A stretch of 64,000 bases of DNA from Boswellia sacra. Lineage: Eukaryota; Streptophyta; Magnoliopsida; Sapindales; Burseraceae. The stretch covers positions 62,001 through 126,000 of the forward strand of contig SNVD02010073.1 of assembly GCA_013180625.2 (NCBI GenBank), written 5' to 3'. The notes below the pieces were generated by a model. That model was given only the letters and a program-made list of their open reading frames with translations. It was not told the DNA's origin and did no database searches. Shown here piece by piece: positions 26,605-37,802 of this stretch (its first letter is position 1; each line of letters begins with the position of its first letter). The position numbers and the translations under genes are program-made.

Positions 26605-27470
26605 TGTTGGTGTCAACGTCTACTACATATGCATGTGCCATGCACATGATGAATTTTGTTCAACTTGTGATAAAACAAGAATAGTATTTTGTTCCTTATT
26701 TTACTGTTTCTAGAATTATAATATAGGAAGTATTTGATTTGTAATAAATATCTTCTTAGATTATGATATAGTATCTTGTATCCTAATTAGAATAGGAGAA
26801 TATTTATTTGTCCTAATTCCTTTACGAGTTTCATTATATTCCTTCGTATGTGATTTTGATTTAGTTTTTTTACAGGATTTCTAGGAGATTTCGTCCAGGC
26901 ATCCTACTATATATACTAAGTTATTTTTACATAACTTGGCTGGCAAAATTCATTAGTTGGTGGGAAGTGTTCTTTGTTTCGGCATTCCAAGATTTGAGAG
27001 AAAAGCTTCAACACAAATTGGAATGTCTTTATTGATTTGATTCTTTGAGTCTTTGATTCATGTATGAGAGGTAGAAATCGTACATGAGTTGTTGATTAAG
27101 TCTGTGAGAGTTAGTAGACACTTGGGATAACTTGCAGGTTAAGTGTTTATGTAATTCCCGTCAGACGTCGTTTGTTATGTATAACTTAACAATGTGTTGT
27201 TAAGTTATCTGCGATAGAGAGTGAGCAGTGTCATTAGAGTTTAAGATCTTGACAGAATTTTGTTTTACAAAGATTAGGTCAATGTGTGAGGGTGAGTCAG
27301 CACTGTAAAAGGTCCTAAAGATTGTACAAATAAGAACTTAGTGAATTGCAGCTCTATAGCTGTCCGTGGATGTAGTTTTTATAATCGAACCACATAAAAA
27401 TCCTCCTGTGCCGATTTATTTTACAGTTTACTGTTATATTTCTTATAACTGCATACTTCCAGAACTTACA
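26605..27470 (+). repeat. 3' LTR of the copia element (866 bp)
   Basis: Starts TGTTGGTGTCAAC right after the purine tract, ends AACTTACA, and is followed by the target copy GGTTA. Confidence 0.95.
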
Positions 27471-28400
27471 GGTTATTTTATGAATTTTTTTTAAATGAGA
27501 TTATATTTGAAAATATATTAGAAATTAAGGTTGTTTTTGTCGTGAATTGAAGTCTTACATTGCTCATGTGACTCACTGCGATGCGGTTTAAATAAAAGAA
27601 TAGGCATTTACTTAATATATGCTTTTTGAACTAGAAGCCTAGGAAGAAAACTATGAGATCCTGCAATACCAAAGTAGACAATATCAGCTAAAACATTTAA
27701 AAAGGGTAATAGGCATTTAGTTAATAGATGCATTTTGGGTCAGAAGTCCAGGAACAAAACCTCAAGCCATTTATAATAGCTTTTAAATTTTTCAAAAGAG
27801 TTGTTCTATTGAACCCGTACATTCGAACTTTTCAGTTCCTGCTTTTATTTTCTTTCTTTTGACAATTTCGCTCTAAAATTAAATAAATGAAAATGACAGT
27901 TCTAAGTTTTCTGTAATTTTTTGTCCCAACTATCTAACTCTGTTTGTGAGCCACTCTCTTCTCTCAACTATCTAACTTTGTTTGTGAACTACTTTCTTCC
28001 TCCTTCCTTCATACTAGGAGTGGATTGTGTTCTTCCTTAATGCCTTCGAACGCTCGACCTTTACCTCTTGGTGAAGCACTAGTAATGAGGTGAAAATCCA
28101 ATGATTGGGACCAGCAAGAAGAACATTCAATACAATTTCATGGTTCGCTGAAAAATATTAATATATTCCCATCAACACCTTTTCTTTTATTGCCGATACG
28201 ACAGTTTGAGTGCCAATACGCATTCCTCATAATAGATAAAATCGAGATAATTTAAGTGCATTTAATGGTTTTCCTTAGCTTAGTTCTGCAAAGGCAAAAA
28301 TAAAGTAGGTACAACAGAAAAACCCATTACATGTTAGAAAGATAATTTAGAAATTAATTGGGATTTAAAGAGATAAAAATAGGGGTCTAAATTTTATTTT
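27471..28400. other. Spacer between the two large transposons
   Basis: No gene seen. It contains an imperfect direct repeat of about 53 bp: 27599-27651 and 27709-27761 both read AATAGGCATTTA(C/G)TTAATA then TGC, TTT, CAGAAG/TAGAAG and AAAAC. The rest is AT-rich and unassigned. Confidence 0.55.
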
Positions 28401-28525
28401 GGAAAAATTGAAAAAATAGACACTATTAAGGGACTTAAATAAAATATAGACGTAACATGAAAAATTTTCATGCCATAGACACTTTCCTTAGAAAATGACT
28501 AAAATACTCTTAATAATTCAATTTA
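28401..28525 (+). repeat. Left terminal inverted repeat of the MULE
   Basis: Matches the reverse complement of 37803-37927 along its length with scattered mismatches. Shared blocks include AATAGACA(C/T)TATTAAGG, ACTTAAATAAAATATAGAC and CTTAATAATTCAATTT. Confidence 0.9.
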
Positions 28526-28849
28526 AAAAAGAAGGAAACGAAACACAACTCGACTCCTTCCTTCTTGCACTGTCCGAAACACTCTTCAACAACTTTGTTT
28601 CATTTCATCTCATTTTTTAATCGTAAAGTTGAAGCTGAGCAACAAGGTAAGACAAACTCTCCTTAATCTTTCTCTAAATAGCGCAAGAATGTTGAAGTAG
28701 ATTGTAATATTTTCGTTATTTATTGTTTTGGTAGCTGTCATCCGCTTTATGTAGCTTAAAATAGGGATATGTACGTGAACAAAGCTTAGAGATAGTGCGG
28801 TTTCTGTCAAAATTTGTTCAAAAATGTAAATCGTTGAGAAAATCTGGTA

Positions 28850-29135
28850 TCGCAGTCGATGAGGAACAAGACGCAATTTGTCGAGCGACATCGCTCGACG
28901 CGTCGGATATATAGGATTGACACTCAATATGTCGAGGGATCATCTCGAGTGTCGAGAGAATGTGTTGAGTCTACAATCGAGTGTTGAGTTAGTGCGTTGA
29001 GTGGAGTGTCGATCGTGTCGATTGTCGGACGTAAATTTCGTCGAGTTTGGTGTCGAGTTAGCATGCCAAGTTACTTTGTCGTGCGTCATGCATCGAGCTT
29101 GTTCCGTTAAGTTATGTCGAGCGTTTGGGCAGAGT
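28850..29135 (+). repeat. Left subterminal TCGA-rich array
   Basis: Irregular array of GTGTCGAG, TGTCGAGCG, GTGTTGAGT and ATGTCGAGG units, about fifteen in 280 bp, against an AT-rich background. It lies between the left TIR and the transposase start, where transposase-binding or promoter sites would be expected (inference). Some units read TTGAG where TCGAG is expected, as CpG decay would produce. Confidence 0.75.
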
Positions 29136-29219
29136 TGTCATTTTCGTGACCTTTTTAAGCAATTTCGTAATGATTTTTTGTCTACGGACCTTATATGATA
29201 TGTCTCTATCATGCAGGAA

Positions 29220-32046
29220 ATGGAAACTTTACGCATACTTATTCTATATAATGGTACTTATACTATGCAAGAGAATGGTGGTTATTTGTACAACGGTGGA
29301 AGGGCGAAGCCACTGATAATTTGTAGGTGTGCTACGTATAATGAGTTGGTTGAATGTATTAGTACAAAAATGGGTTGGGATCTTCGTAAGCATAACATTA
29401 GTTTAGAGGTTCAATTTGCTTTTAAGGGTGTTCCGCCAATGCCGACTCCTATTGAGACTGACAAAGATGTTTGTTTTTTTATACAACATTTTTTGGAGGA
29501 CCAACAATCATATACACCATTAATTGTCAAAGTTGAAGATAGGGAGAAGCAAAGACAGAGATCAAGATCCGGTGCAGTACGAAGGCGACAAAGATCTTCT
29601 CACCGTCTTTGTTTCGCTCAGCAAGTGGAAGCAACTAATTAAGTGACTCCACTCCTGTTCGTGCACAACCACAATTGAATGATGATGTTGGCATTGAGTT
29701 TAAGCAATATTCAGGGCATGGAGGGTATGAGTCAGTTGGGGTGTTAGTCGAAAATGAAGAAGGGGTGCCATCATCGATGCCATCGAGATTAGTACGTCAT
29801 CTTGATAGCATTAGAGAGTTTGAGAGTTTAGGTAATATTGATGTTACTAATGCTAGTGATGATGTTAATGATGACGATGGTGGTGATAAAGATTATGATG
29901 ATGGTAGTGATGATGTTAGTGAGCATGGTGACGATGAGAATGATTTTGCACTATTCGTATTGAGAATGATGTCGAGGGTTTGGATAATTTTATTGTTGAT
30001 AGGCAGGATATAGACGGTTCATATTTGAATGATGATAAATAGACGGAGATCTTCAATGATGTGAATCAGGATATGTTGTTTACCATTCCTTCTCTAATTC
30101 ACTCTGCACCTACTCCTCCATTATACGGACATCAATAAGATCCGGTGTCGAATAATGAGCCGAGAATGCATGCAAATCCTATACATGAAGAAGCTAATTT
30201 GGGCTCTAAAAATGATAGTCGTCGGGCTAACACATTTAGGTGGATGCCGCCTATTGTGCATTCATCATCCGCAGATAGCGATGATGCTTCATCATTTGTA
30301 GTTGATGGGAATGAGGTTGCGGTTGGACAGATGTTTAACAGCAAAACGGAGCTTCGTGAGAAGTTATCAAATTTGGCATTAAGACGCAACTTTCAATTCA
30401 AGGTGAGGAACTCCAACGCAACAAGGTTTAAGGTTATCTGCCGTGCTGAATCTTGTAAATGGCATTTACGTGCCACAAAGGTAGCCGATTCACATTTCTT
30501 CCAAGTGAAAAAGTATAAGAACCATCACACATGCTCTAGAGCTGGACTTCACCCAAATTACAAATAGGTAACTGTACATGTCATAGGAAAATATATTAAG
30601 AGCAAATTCGTTGAGGCGTCGAGAATTTATCATTTGAAGGATATAATGTTTGATGTTCAGGAGTCATTGGGTGTTAATATCACATACAACAAGACATGGA
30701 GGGCAAAAGAGGCATCTTTGTAAGAACTTCACGGATCTCATGAGGAATCATTCACACTACTCCCCCAGTACATGTACATGATTGAGAAAGCAAACCCGAG
30801 GACGAAAACGACTTTAGAAACTGATGACAGCAACCATTTTAGATACTTTTTCATGAGTATAGGGGTCTCTATTGCTGGATTTGCATTATCAATTAGGCCA
30901 GTTATCGCAGTTGATGGATCTTTTTTGAAAGGAAAATATAGAGGTACAATGTTTTTGGCTTCTTGTATGGATGGAAATAAACAAATATACCAATTGGCAT
31001 TTAGAGTTGGGCATTCTGAAAATGATGACTCATGGATCTGGTTTATGAGATAGTTGCGTGATCATGTTGTACGAAATGTCCGAGATCTTGTTTTCATTTC
31101 TGACCGCCATCGTAGCATTGAACGAGCTGTTGCAGCAGTTTTTCCTCATGCACTGCATAGATTGTACACTCATCATCTAAAGGGTAACTTGAAGGCAACG
31201 TTCAAGGACAATACTTTGTTGGATATATACTCCCGAGCTGCAAGGACATATCATTGTACTGATTTCAACTATCATATACGACAAATTGAATCGTATATGC
31301 CAGCAGTAGCAACTTATCTTCGAGATATCAGAGTCGATAAATGGGCACGTTCACAGTTTCATGGACGACGGTATAACATCATGACAACAAATATTGCTGA
31401 GTCAATAAACAACTGCTTGCAACATGCGCGATTCCTCCCGGTTACATTGTTAGCAGATTATTATTGGGCAAACTTGCAGCAATGGTTCTATGATCGTCAA
31501 TAGTTATTTGCTAACTCATAATTATATCTCTCGTTGTGGGCTAACAAGTTGATGGATGAGCGTTTAAAGAAGGGAGAACGTATGAGGGTTAATGATGTCT
31601 CTCTTACTATGTATGAGGTGAGAGGCAACGACCGTGTTAGCATCGTTGACATGCACGCTCGGACATGCACGTGTCAGGTGTTTGATCTTGACCAGCTTCT
31701 GTGTGCACATGTATTAGTTGTTTGCAAACGTATAAATCTACTGACGTGCCATGATTATTGTGCCCATTGGTATACGACTGAAACATTACTACATGCATAT
31801 GCTCTGCCAGTTGTTCCTGTTGGAGTTAGTGAGGATTGGATGGTTCCTGATGAGGTACACAGCAGAGTGGTTCTATCGCCAGTCATGAGGAGACCAGCCG
31901 ATCGTCCTCGGAGGAATCGAATCCTTTCCTCGGTGAGTCTAGCTCGTCTCAAACTTGCAGGAGGTGGGGAAGTTCCAAGCATAATCGTCAAACTTGCCGA
32001 AACCCAGTTCCACTTCATGACAGGGGATGATGTCTACCAAATGTAG
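29220..32046 (+). pseudogene. MURA-type Mutator transposase, broken
   Basis: Mutator-family DDE transposase. Start chosen at ATG 29220, right after a likely acceptor (ATGCAG|GAA). Residues 1-140 form an N-terminal domain common in plant MULE proteins. An Asp-rich acidic linker (29840-29990) follows in another frame. From 30145 one frame holds everything else: the MuDR-type DNA-binding region (FNSKTELREKL ... CRAESCKWHLRA ... HTCSRAGLH), the catalytic core (VIAVDGSFLKGKYRGT with the first D, FISDRHRSI with the second D, and a possible E in NIAESINNC), and a SWIM zinc finger, C-x-C-x10-C-x-H (CTCQVFDLDQLLCAH). In-frame stops lie at 30565, 30721, 31051, 31501 and 31519, and frames shift near 29640 and 30010. 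Domain order and length are normal, so decay looks recent. Confidence 0.9.
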
Positions 32047-32160
32047 GCAATGGGTTTTTTTGTCTATGTAATATTATTTGTTTGCTGTAAGCGACGTAGT
32101 CTATTTATTTTATTCCATTGGAGGCTAGTTCAAATGAATAACTTTCATTTATGTGATTTT

Positions 32161-33110
32161 GTCTATGTATAAAACATTCATGTATGAAACACTAATTTAT
32201 GTGCTTCGTCAATGTATGTAACATTCATGTATTTACAAGTTTTCGTACCCCTATACATAGAAAACACGCAGTACTATACAAAAAAATGTTTAAGATTGAA
32301 ATGTGTAAATATCCACAAACTATATATCTACAAGAAAGTACCATTCGGAGTTGCTTTATAACTAAGCAAATTCAAACGGGAAACTAAACAGCCACCGTTC
32401 AAGAAAGAGTAATTATACTGTGCTTTTAAAAGGTACGTATAAAACGTTGATGCAACAACTCTCATTTAATGTCGTAGCCTCAGAATGCTTACATTTTTTG
32501 TATTTATTAATTGTTTAGGTGACTATAACTCCAGAAGTAACATCAAAGAAGATCAACATAGATGTGATCACGGAGCTCACTCGCCTTTACAAGGAGAAAT
32601 ACTTAGGCGAAAGAATTCTTACATATTATGGGCATAAGACTCTCTTAACGACAAAGATGGTCAAGCTAGCACATCTCATTCAAAGAAATTTATTATCAAT
32701 GTATAAATCTTTCATGTATGAAACATTCATTTATGTGCTTCGTCAATGTATGTAACATTCATTTATTTTTTCCGCTAAGAATTTATGTGCTTTGTCATTG
32801 AAATAAATATTCATGTATGAGACACTCATTTATGTGCTTTGTCAAGGTATAAAACATTCATTTATAAGTATAAAACCTTCATGTATAAGATACGAATTTA
32901 TGTGCTTCGTCAATGTATAAAACATTCGTGTATTATGCCTAAACCATTCATGTATGAGTGCAATGGGACGAATTCATATAGTACCAATACATTCATGTAT
33001 TTACAAGTTTTCGTACCCCTATACATGGAAAACATGTGCTACTATACAAAATATGTCATTATACAAAAATGTGTAAATATCTATAAACTATATATCCAAA
33101 AAAATGTGTA
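32161..33110. repeat. Direct repeats between the convergent MULE genes
   Basis: A segment of about 115 bp at 32221-32335 recurs at 32989-33103; both contain ACATTCATGTATTTACAAG, TTTTCGTACCCCTATACAT and AAACTATATATC. Between and before them, units of ATTCATGTATGAAACA plus ATTTATGTGCTTCGTCAATG recur near 32169, 32697, 32810 and 32875. A short open frame at 32519-32700 between the copies matches nothing I recognise. Confidence 0.85.
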
Positions 33111-33149
33111 ACTATACAAAATATATACATGACACAAAATCAAGAAGGA

Positions 33150-33310
33150 GTAATGCTGGGTTGTTGCTCAACATCCGCTGACAAGTCATCAGATGTCCCT
33201 GTAGTGGCCGTAACATCAGCTGAGACAACATCGACAGTCCCTGTGGTGGCCGCAATATCGGCAAGCAGAACATGGGTAAGCCCTGTGATGGCCACAACCT
33301 CGGAAGCCCT
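33150..33310 (-). repeat. 42-bp minisatellite downstream of the Ulp1-like gene
   Basis: About three tandem units, 42 bp apart, marked by CCCTGT(A/G)GTGGCC at 33197, 33239 and 33281. Period 42 keeps any frame open and would give a 14-residue repeat, but the frame linking it to the protease gene is not intact, so translation is not shown. Confidence 0.75.
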
Positions 33311-33434
33311 GTGACGGCCGGGACGGCCTCTTCCGCCAGTGGACGAACTCGATAAGCCCAAAGCTATAATGCCATTCATTGCTGCTGCAGTTCGTCCGTG
33401 AATGTCTTAAAGGTTGTCAGTAGAACGCCCCCCA

Positions 33435-36400
33435 CTAAGAACTCATGTACTTCAAATAGTACACGTCGCATGCTTCTCCCCCAGCCTCCTGCTGTGGCAC
33501 CTCGATCTCATCCTCGATGCGCTCAATGTTGTATAGGGTTGCAAGGTAGTCAGGAAGACCGTAAACATCCATTGACACCATACGGGGTATCAACTCTGCC
33601 AGACACCGGACTACATCTTTGACCGTGTTGATGGAACTGTGTGCAATACATGAGTCATCTATGACTATGACACGGCGATTCAAATCCACCTCGGCTGCCA
33701 CCTAATGATCATCTCCGATGTTAACAGGGACATAGAGCTGAAAAGGAAGTTGAGAACATGAAAATCAAGATCAACATTTCAAATAAAACGACACATACTA
33801 ACACATTGAATATAAAGGTACTCACCCTGTCCACATCGACCCATGGTCGTCCATCGAGGGGCATCTCCCCGATGACAAACTGGACGATATCGGCCTCATT
33901 CACCCAGTTAATGTCATCCAATTTGTTCGAGTATAGTGCCCACAACAACTTCACTTTTAACTGTAATTTCATGAGTACGGTTACCACATTGAAGAAATCA
34001 GAAATTAACTATAAATTTAGATGTTTAGTAAATACCTACCCAGAAAGTGGTGTCCAGGAAAGCAGACCTCTGGACACTGGCTGCTCCTATATCACGAGCT
34101 CTACAACGTAACACCCACAAGTAGCTATCCATGTGCTGCATATAGTAGCCTTCGTTAATGTATAAAATTCGAAATGTATATTGCAATATTGGAGGAGAGG
34201 AGAAGAAGTTAAACAAGCCTCAGATGCAAGCCACTCTGACGGCGTCATCAACGTCTTGAAGAACTCACAATCAGCGATGCATACCCCCAAATCAATATCA
34301 CCCACCTCGTCCTCCAGCCATTCATCGAAGCTGATGCAATCAGCGGCTGGTATGGGGGCACGTGGGTCAAATAATGAAACCCGAGTCAATAAGGGCATGT
34401 GCGACACAATGACTGTATCCTGGATAGCAGTCTCGCTAGGACGTACAGTGGGCTCCTTGGGGGGCTGAAGATCTGGTCTCTCTGCGGGCTGAACAACCGA
34501 GACGCCCAGTTATACAGTGGGCTCAACCCTCGCCCTCTTTCTACCCGATGGACTGACAAAGAGGCTTCATTTATGCTTTCTCAGAAATAGACAACGACCT
34601 CGGAGCGAAACGAAGCCATGGGAGGAGCATCGACAGTACGAACACTCGTGTCCATGAGTTCAGGTTCTGTTGGCTCTTGACCTTCACCGTCATCGCCCGA
34701 ACCTCCATCTGAATCCAGTATTAAAGCAAACCATAACGTTAGGTTAAGCGATGTGACATCATGGAAATCATAAAATCCGTTTATTAACTTGTGCAACGTA
34801 CTGTGGTAGCATATCCGAAATGGCCACCTAGTAGAACAACAGTCTCACGCAGATGAACTATCTCCTCCCGCATGTCCTTATTCTCCGCCTATAACACTCT
34901 CATCTCCTCTCAGAGTCCTACAAGCTCACGCAGAACTGTGCTCTCGAACCCATCATGGAACGGCTGCGCCTGTATATTATTATTCACGATCACCATGACA
35001 AACCAACCAAGCGGCAATGTAAACGAAAAAGTATACCAATGTAAATTCTCATTACATACCTTCGAGCTTGAAGGGACATCGTGTACAGGAGGGGAAATGT
35101 CACGGTAGGTAGCCGCAGGACCCGACAGAAGAATCGAATCGCTCGCAGGACTGTAGCTATTGAACATGGTCAGCACAGGACTGATGGGGGGACCGGCTGT
35201 GTCCATGTCTACCCCTACATCAGGTCTATTGACGGAACTATGTCCAGCAGGATGAGTTCCGAATGGATCCTCATGACCATGACTCTCCAATGCTGGAGGT
35301 GTAGGACTAACGGGGGAAGCAGGCAACAGAGATCGCACACGTTCGTCTGCAGGACTGGCTGTGTCTCTAACTGGCCCTAACAGGTCTAACAAGGGAACTC
35401 TGACCAGTAGAAGGTGGAGCTGATGGATTCTTTATCAGAAGTGGCTCAATCCTCTCATCGGGCATTAAAAGGGCATCCACAGATGTCGCCCAGGCTACAT
35501 GTGCACCTCTCCGAATGCCAACTACTTCAGCAAGCCTAATATACCAATCTGTCATCTGCTCCACCTCAGATGGCTCCAAAACGATGAGTGGACGAGCTTG
35601 CATTAACAAATAATCCATCAAATTAAACAGTTACTCGCTGTGACCAAAAACAAGAAAAGTTCAAAAGACAGGGGAACCTTACATACCTGCCTCCTAACGA
35701 ACAGGACATCACGTTTGACGATGTCCTCTGACGGAGTCTTCCTTGTCTCCCACTTCAACAAGCGCAGTATCCTCTCCCCATCGACCGCTTGCCCATATGT
35801 CGCGTCAATGTACGACACAGCCTCGTACAAGCAAACCTTAATAACATAAAGGTTTTCTAGTGATAGATGGTATTTAAATTTGTAACTCAAAGAAACTAAT
35901 AAACACGACAACACATTTATTTTTCAATATGTACCTGAATAGCGTAGGGGCACCCTTCTAAGTTATACCTCTCGCACTGCTTTCCTTTCCCCTTCGTCTT
36001 CTTGTTCTTCGCTTCGGCTCGCTTCTTATACCTTTCTAACCTTTCGTTCAAAGCGTTTTTCATTCCTTTAAGTGTCTTCTAGTAAGACACCGAACCCCAT
36101 GGATAATTGTTAAAATCATCCAATGTGTTGACGAAATTCAACCACACACGGGAGACATATCGGCGTCGATCTCGTCCTATGAAAAAACGCTCAAGCACGT
36201 AATACAATGCCAGCTTTACAGCATCCTCGTATGGCATAGCTGACACATCTAATGCACGAAGTCTCGAATAGAAATCCATGAGCACCATGTCCTCACCCTC
36301 GAAATACGTATCCAACAAAGGGCACGGATTCAAGACAGTCGGTATTAGTGGCACGGTGGAAGCAAATCTCAATCCGGTAACCAAACCGAACTCGTGGCCA

Positions 36401-36640
36401 GAAAAACGAATCAGTCTTCCAGGAAAGAAGGAAAAAAAAACATAAGATGCCAATAATGATAACAAAAAACATAATTACAAATACCAGATGGTCAAGAATA
36501 AAGTTATTTAATCAAAACCATATTTTTACCTTCAATAAGGAACCACATCTCTTTATCGTACCCCACTATGTTAACCTCCTACAGAAGCACATTGTGCACC
36601 AACTAAGATGGAAAAGACAGCTCCCGAATATCTAGGAGAA
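33435..36640 (-). pseudogene. DUF1985 / Ulp1-like (C48) cysteine protease gene of the MULE, broken
   Basis: Transposon-borne relative of SUMO proteases. Exon-like blocks on the minus strand begin near 36640. The first ends in KEMWFLIEG with a donor at 36529 and is followed by RLIRFSGHEFGLVTGL (36420-36079), the DUF1985 signature. Next come a Lys-rich linker, then blocks at 35850-35685, 35621-35367, 35392-35060, 34700-34570 and 34360-34216. The last contains FDEWLEDEVGDIDLGV, equivalent to the Ulp1 N-terminal 'W-L-x-D' region. The C-terminal protease core has YVPVNIGDDH (catalytic His) near 33710, VIVIDDS (Asp) near 33660 and ACDVYYLKY (probable nucleophile Cys) near 33450. A stop directly follows the His codon, others lie near 36082 and 36575, and exon borders are uncertain. 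Acidic and Pro/Ser-rich linkers are usual in this group. Confidence 0.8.
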
Positions 36641-36884
36641 ACACAAAATATGTATTACGAAACATGTTTTTTTGCCTCTCACTCAACTTCGCGTGAATCC
36701 ATTCTATACAGTCTAAACTTGTCAAGTTTGTGATCACCCATAGTAGTACTCACCATACAGTGTCTTCAGGGGGGAGGACAGTCCAATTCATTTGTCATTT
36801 GCTTCAACATGCAAAAACAAAGTCTGTTGTAGTTAAATATGATGCAAAAAGGCAAAAAAACAAGGCCAAAACAAGCAATCTGTC

Positions 36885-37460
36885 AAAATGCTCGACACAC
36901 TTGATAGAACTCGATAAAACTCGACGCGCTTGATAGAGTTCGACAACAGAAACCGATGAAACTTTTGTTGGATACCTCCAACCGACATACGCTAGACCTG
37001 ACATCCGACAATATGACTGTGTCGGATGTCAAACTAGTCGAGTGTCCGATTCAGAATCCGACATTGTAAACTCTTCGACTGATGTATCCGACACTCGACA
37101 TAATTGTTTTCACTTTCATCCGACACTCGCCATCAAGTCATTTTACATAAAACCGACACTCGACATTCCTTATAGAGATGTCGAGTGTCAGATACATGGT
37201 TCGAGACATCGAGTGTCAGATACATGGTTTGAGACATCGATATATCGGTTTACATAAAACCGACACTCGACATTCCCTACAGAGATGTCGAGTGTCGAAT
37301 ACATGGTTCGAGACATCGATATGTCGATTTCCATGAAACCGACACTCGATGTCTTCGAAAATTTCTTGATGTCGAGTGTCAGTTCGTGCATCCGACAGCG
37401 TGTCAATCGAAAACCGACACTTGCCATAGTCTTCGTCGCTACGAAAACCGTCGGTTTTCA
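36885..37460 (-). repeat. Right subterminal TCGA-rich array with nested tandem repeats
   Basis: Dense array of CGACACTCGA and GATGTCGAGTGTC units. Larger units starting CATAAAACCGACACTCG begin at 37146, 37253 and, slightly diverged, 37332 (spacing 107 and 79). The 107-bp unit is the 79-bp unit plus an internal 28-bp tandem copy (GAGTGTCAGATACATGG ... GAGACATC twice, 37182-37239). GTGTCGAG and CGACACTC are mutually palindromic. It lies upstream of the DUF1985/Ulp1 gene, mirroring the left array. Confidence 0.88.
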
Positions 37461-37802
37461 CCGTTTTCATACACATCAAACCACAAAATCAACTAATAAC
37501 ACTTCATTTAGCCACATAAACACAGAACAAGTTTAAAAATTGATCAGAAACTCAAATCCCTAATTCAAAATTCCTAAAATCTAGCCCAAATCAAACGATC
37601 CAGAAAACAATAAAAAAAATTACTAAAACTACGAAAAAATCGACGAAGAAACTTACCCGAGTGTTGGTTCTTGCTTCTCTCTGCGTCGTCTTGCTTCTAT
37701 CCTCAAAGAATGGTCGTGTTGGATTGCATTTTGAACGATGTCGAGAGATTATGGAAATAGATGTCTCTCAGTCGAGGAAGAGGGAAATCAACACTTTATG
37801 AA

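Larger units (their letters stand above)
18961..27470 (+). mobile_element. Sirevirus-like Ty1/copia LTR retrotransposon, full length, decayed
   Basis: An 8.5-kb element bounded by two LTRs that start TGTTGGTGTCAAC and end AACTTACA. It is flanked by a perfect 5-bp target duplication GGTTA at 18956-18960 and 27471-27475. A tRNA-iMet-type primer site follows the 5' LTR and a purine tract precedes the 3' LTR. Domain order is gag remnant, protease, integrase, reverse transcriptase, RNase H (copia order), then an extra ORF of about 1.9 kb before the 3' LTR. That extra ORF, the zinc knuckle and several purine tracts point to the Sirevirus (SIRE/Maximus) lineage. The coding regions carry stops, frameshifts and deletions, so the copy cannot move on its own. 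A hand alignment of the LTRs gives roughly 50-55 substitutions plus a ~24-bp deletion, about 6% divergence, so it is moderately old. Confidence 0.95.

Noticed and set aside
29675..30013. Independent gene for an Asp-rich protein
   Set aside because: It is the acidic linker of the broken MURA transposase, displaced to another frame.
32519..32755. Small gene between the convergent MULE genes
   Set aside because: Short, ends inside the repeat array, with no recognisable domain; kept only as a note in the repeat entry.
36885..37460. CRISPR-like array
   Set aside because: Repeats are irregular, overlapping and nested, with no unique spacers, and the locus lies in a plant transposon.
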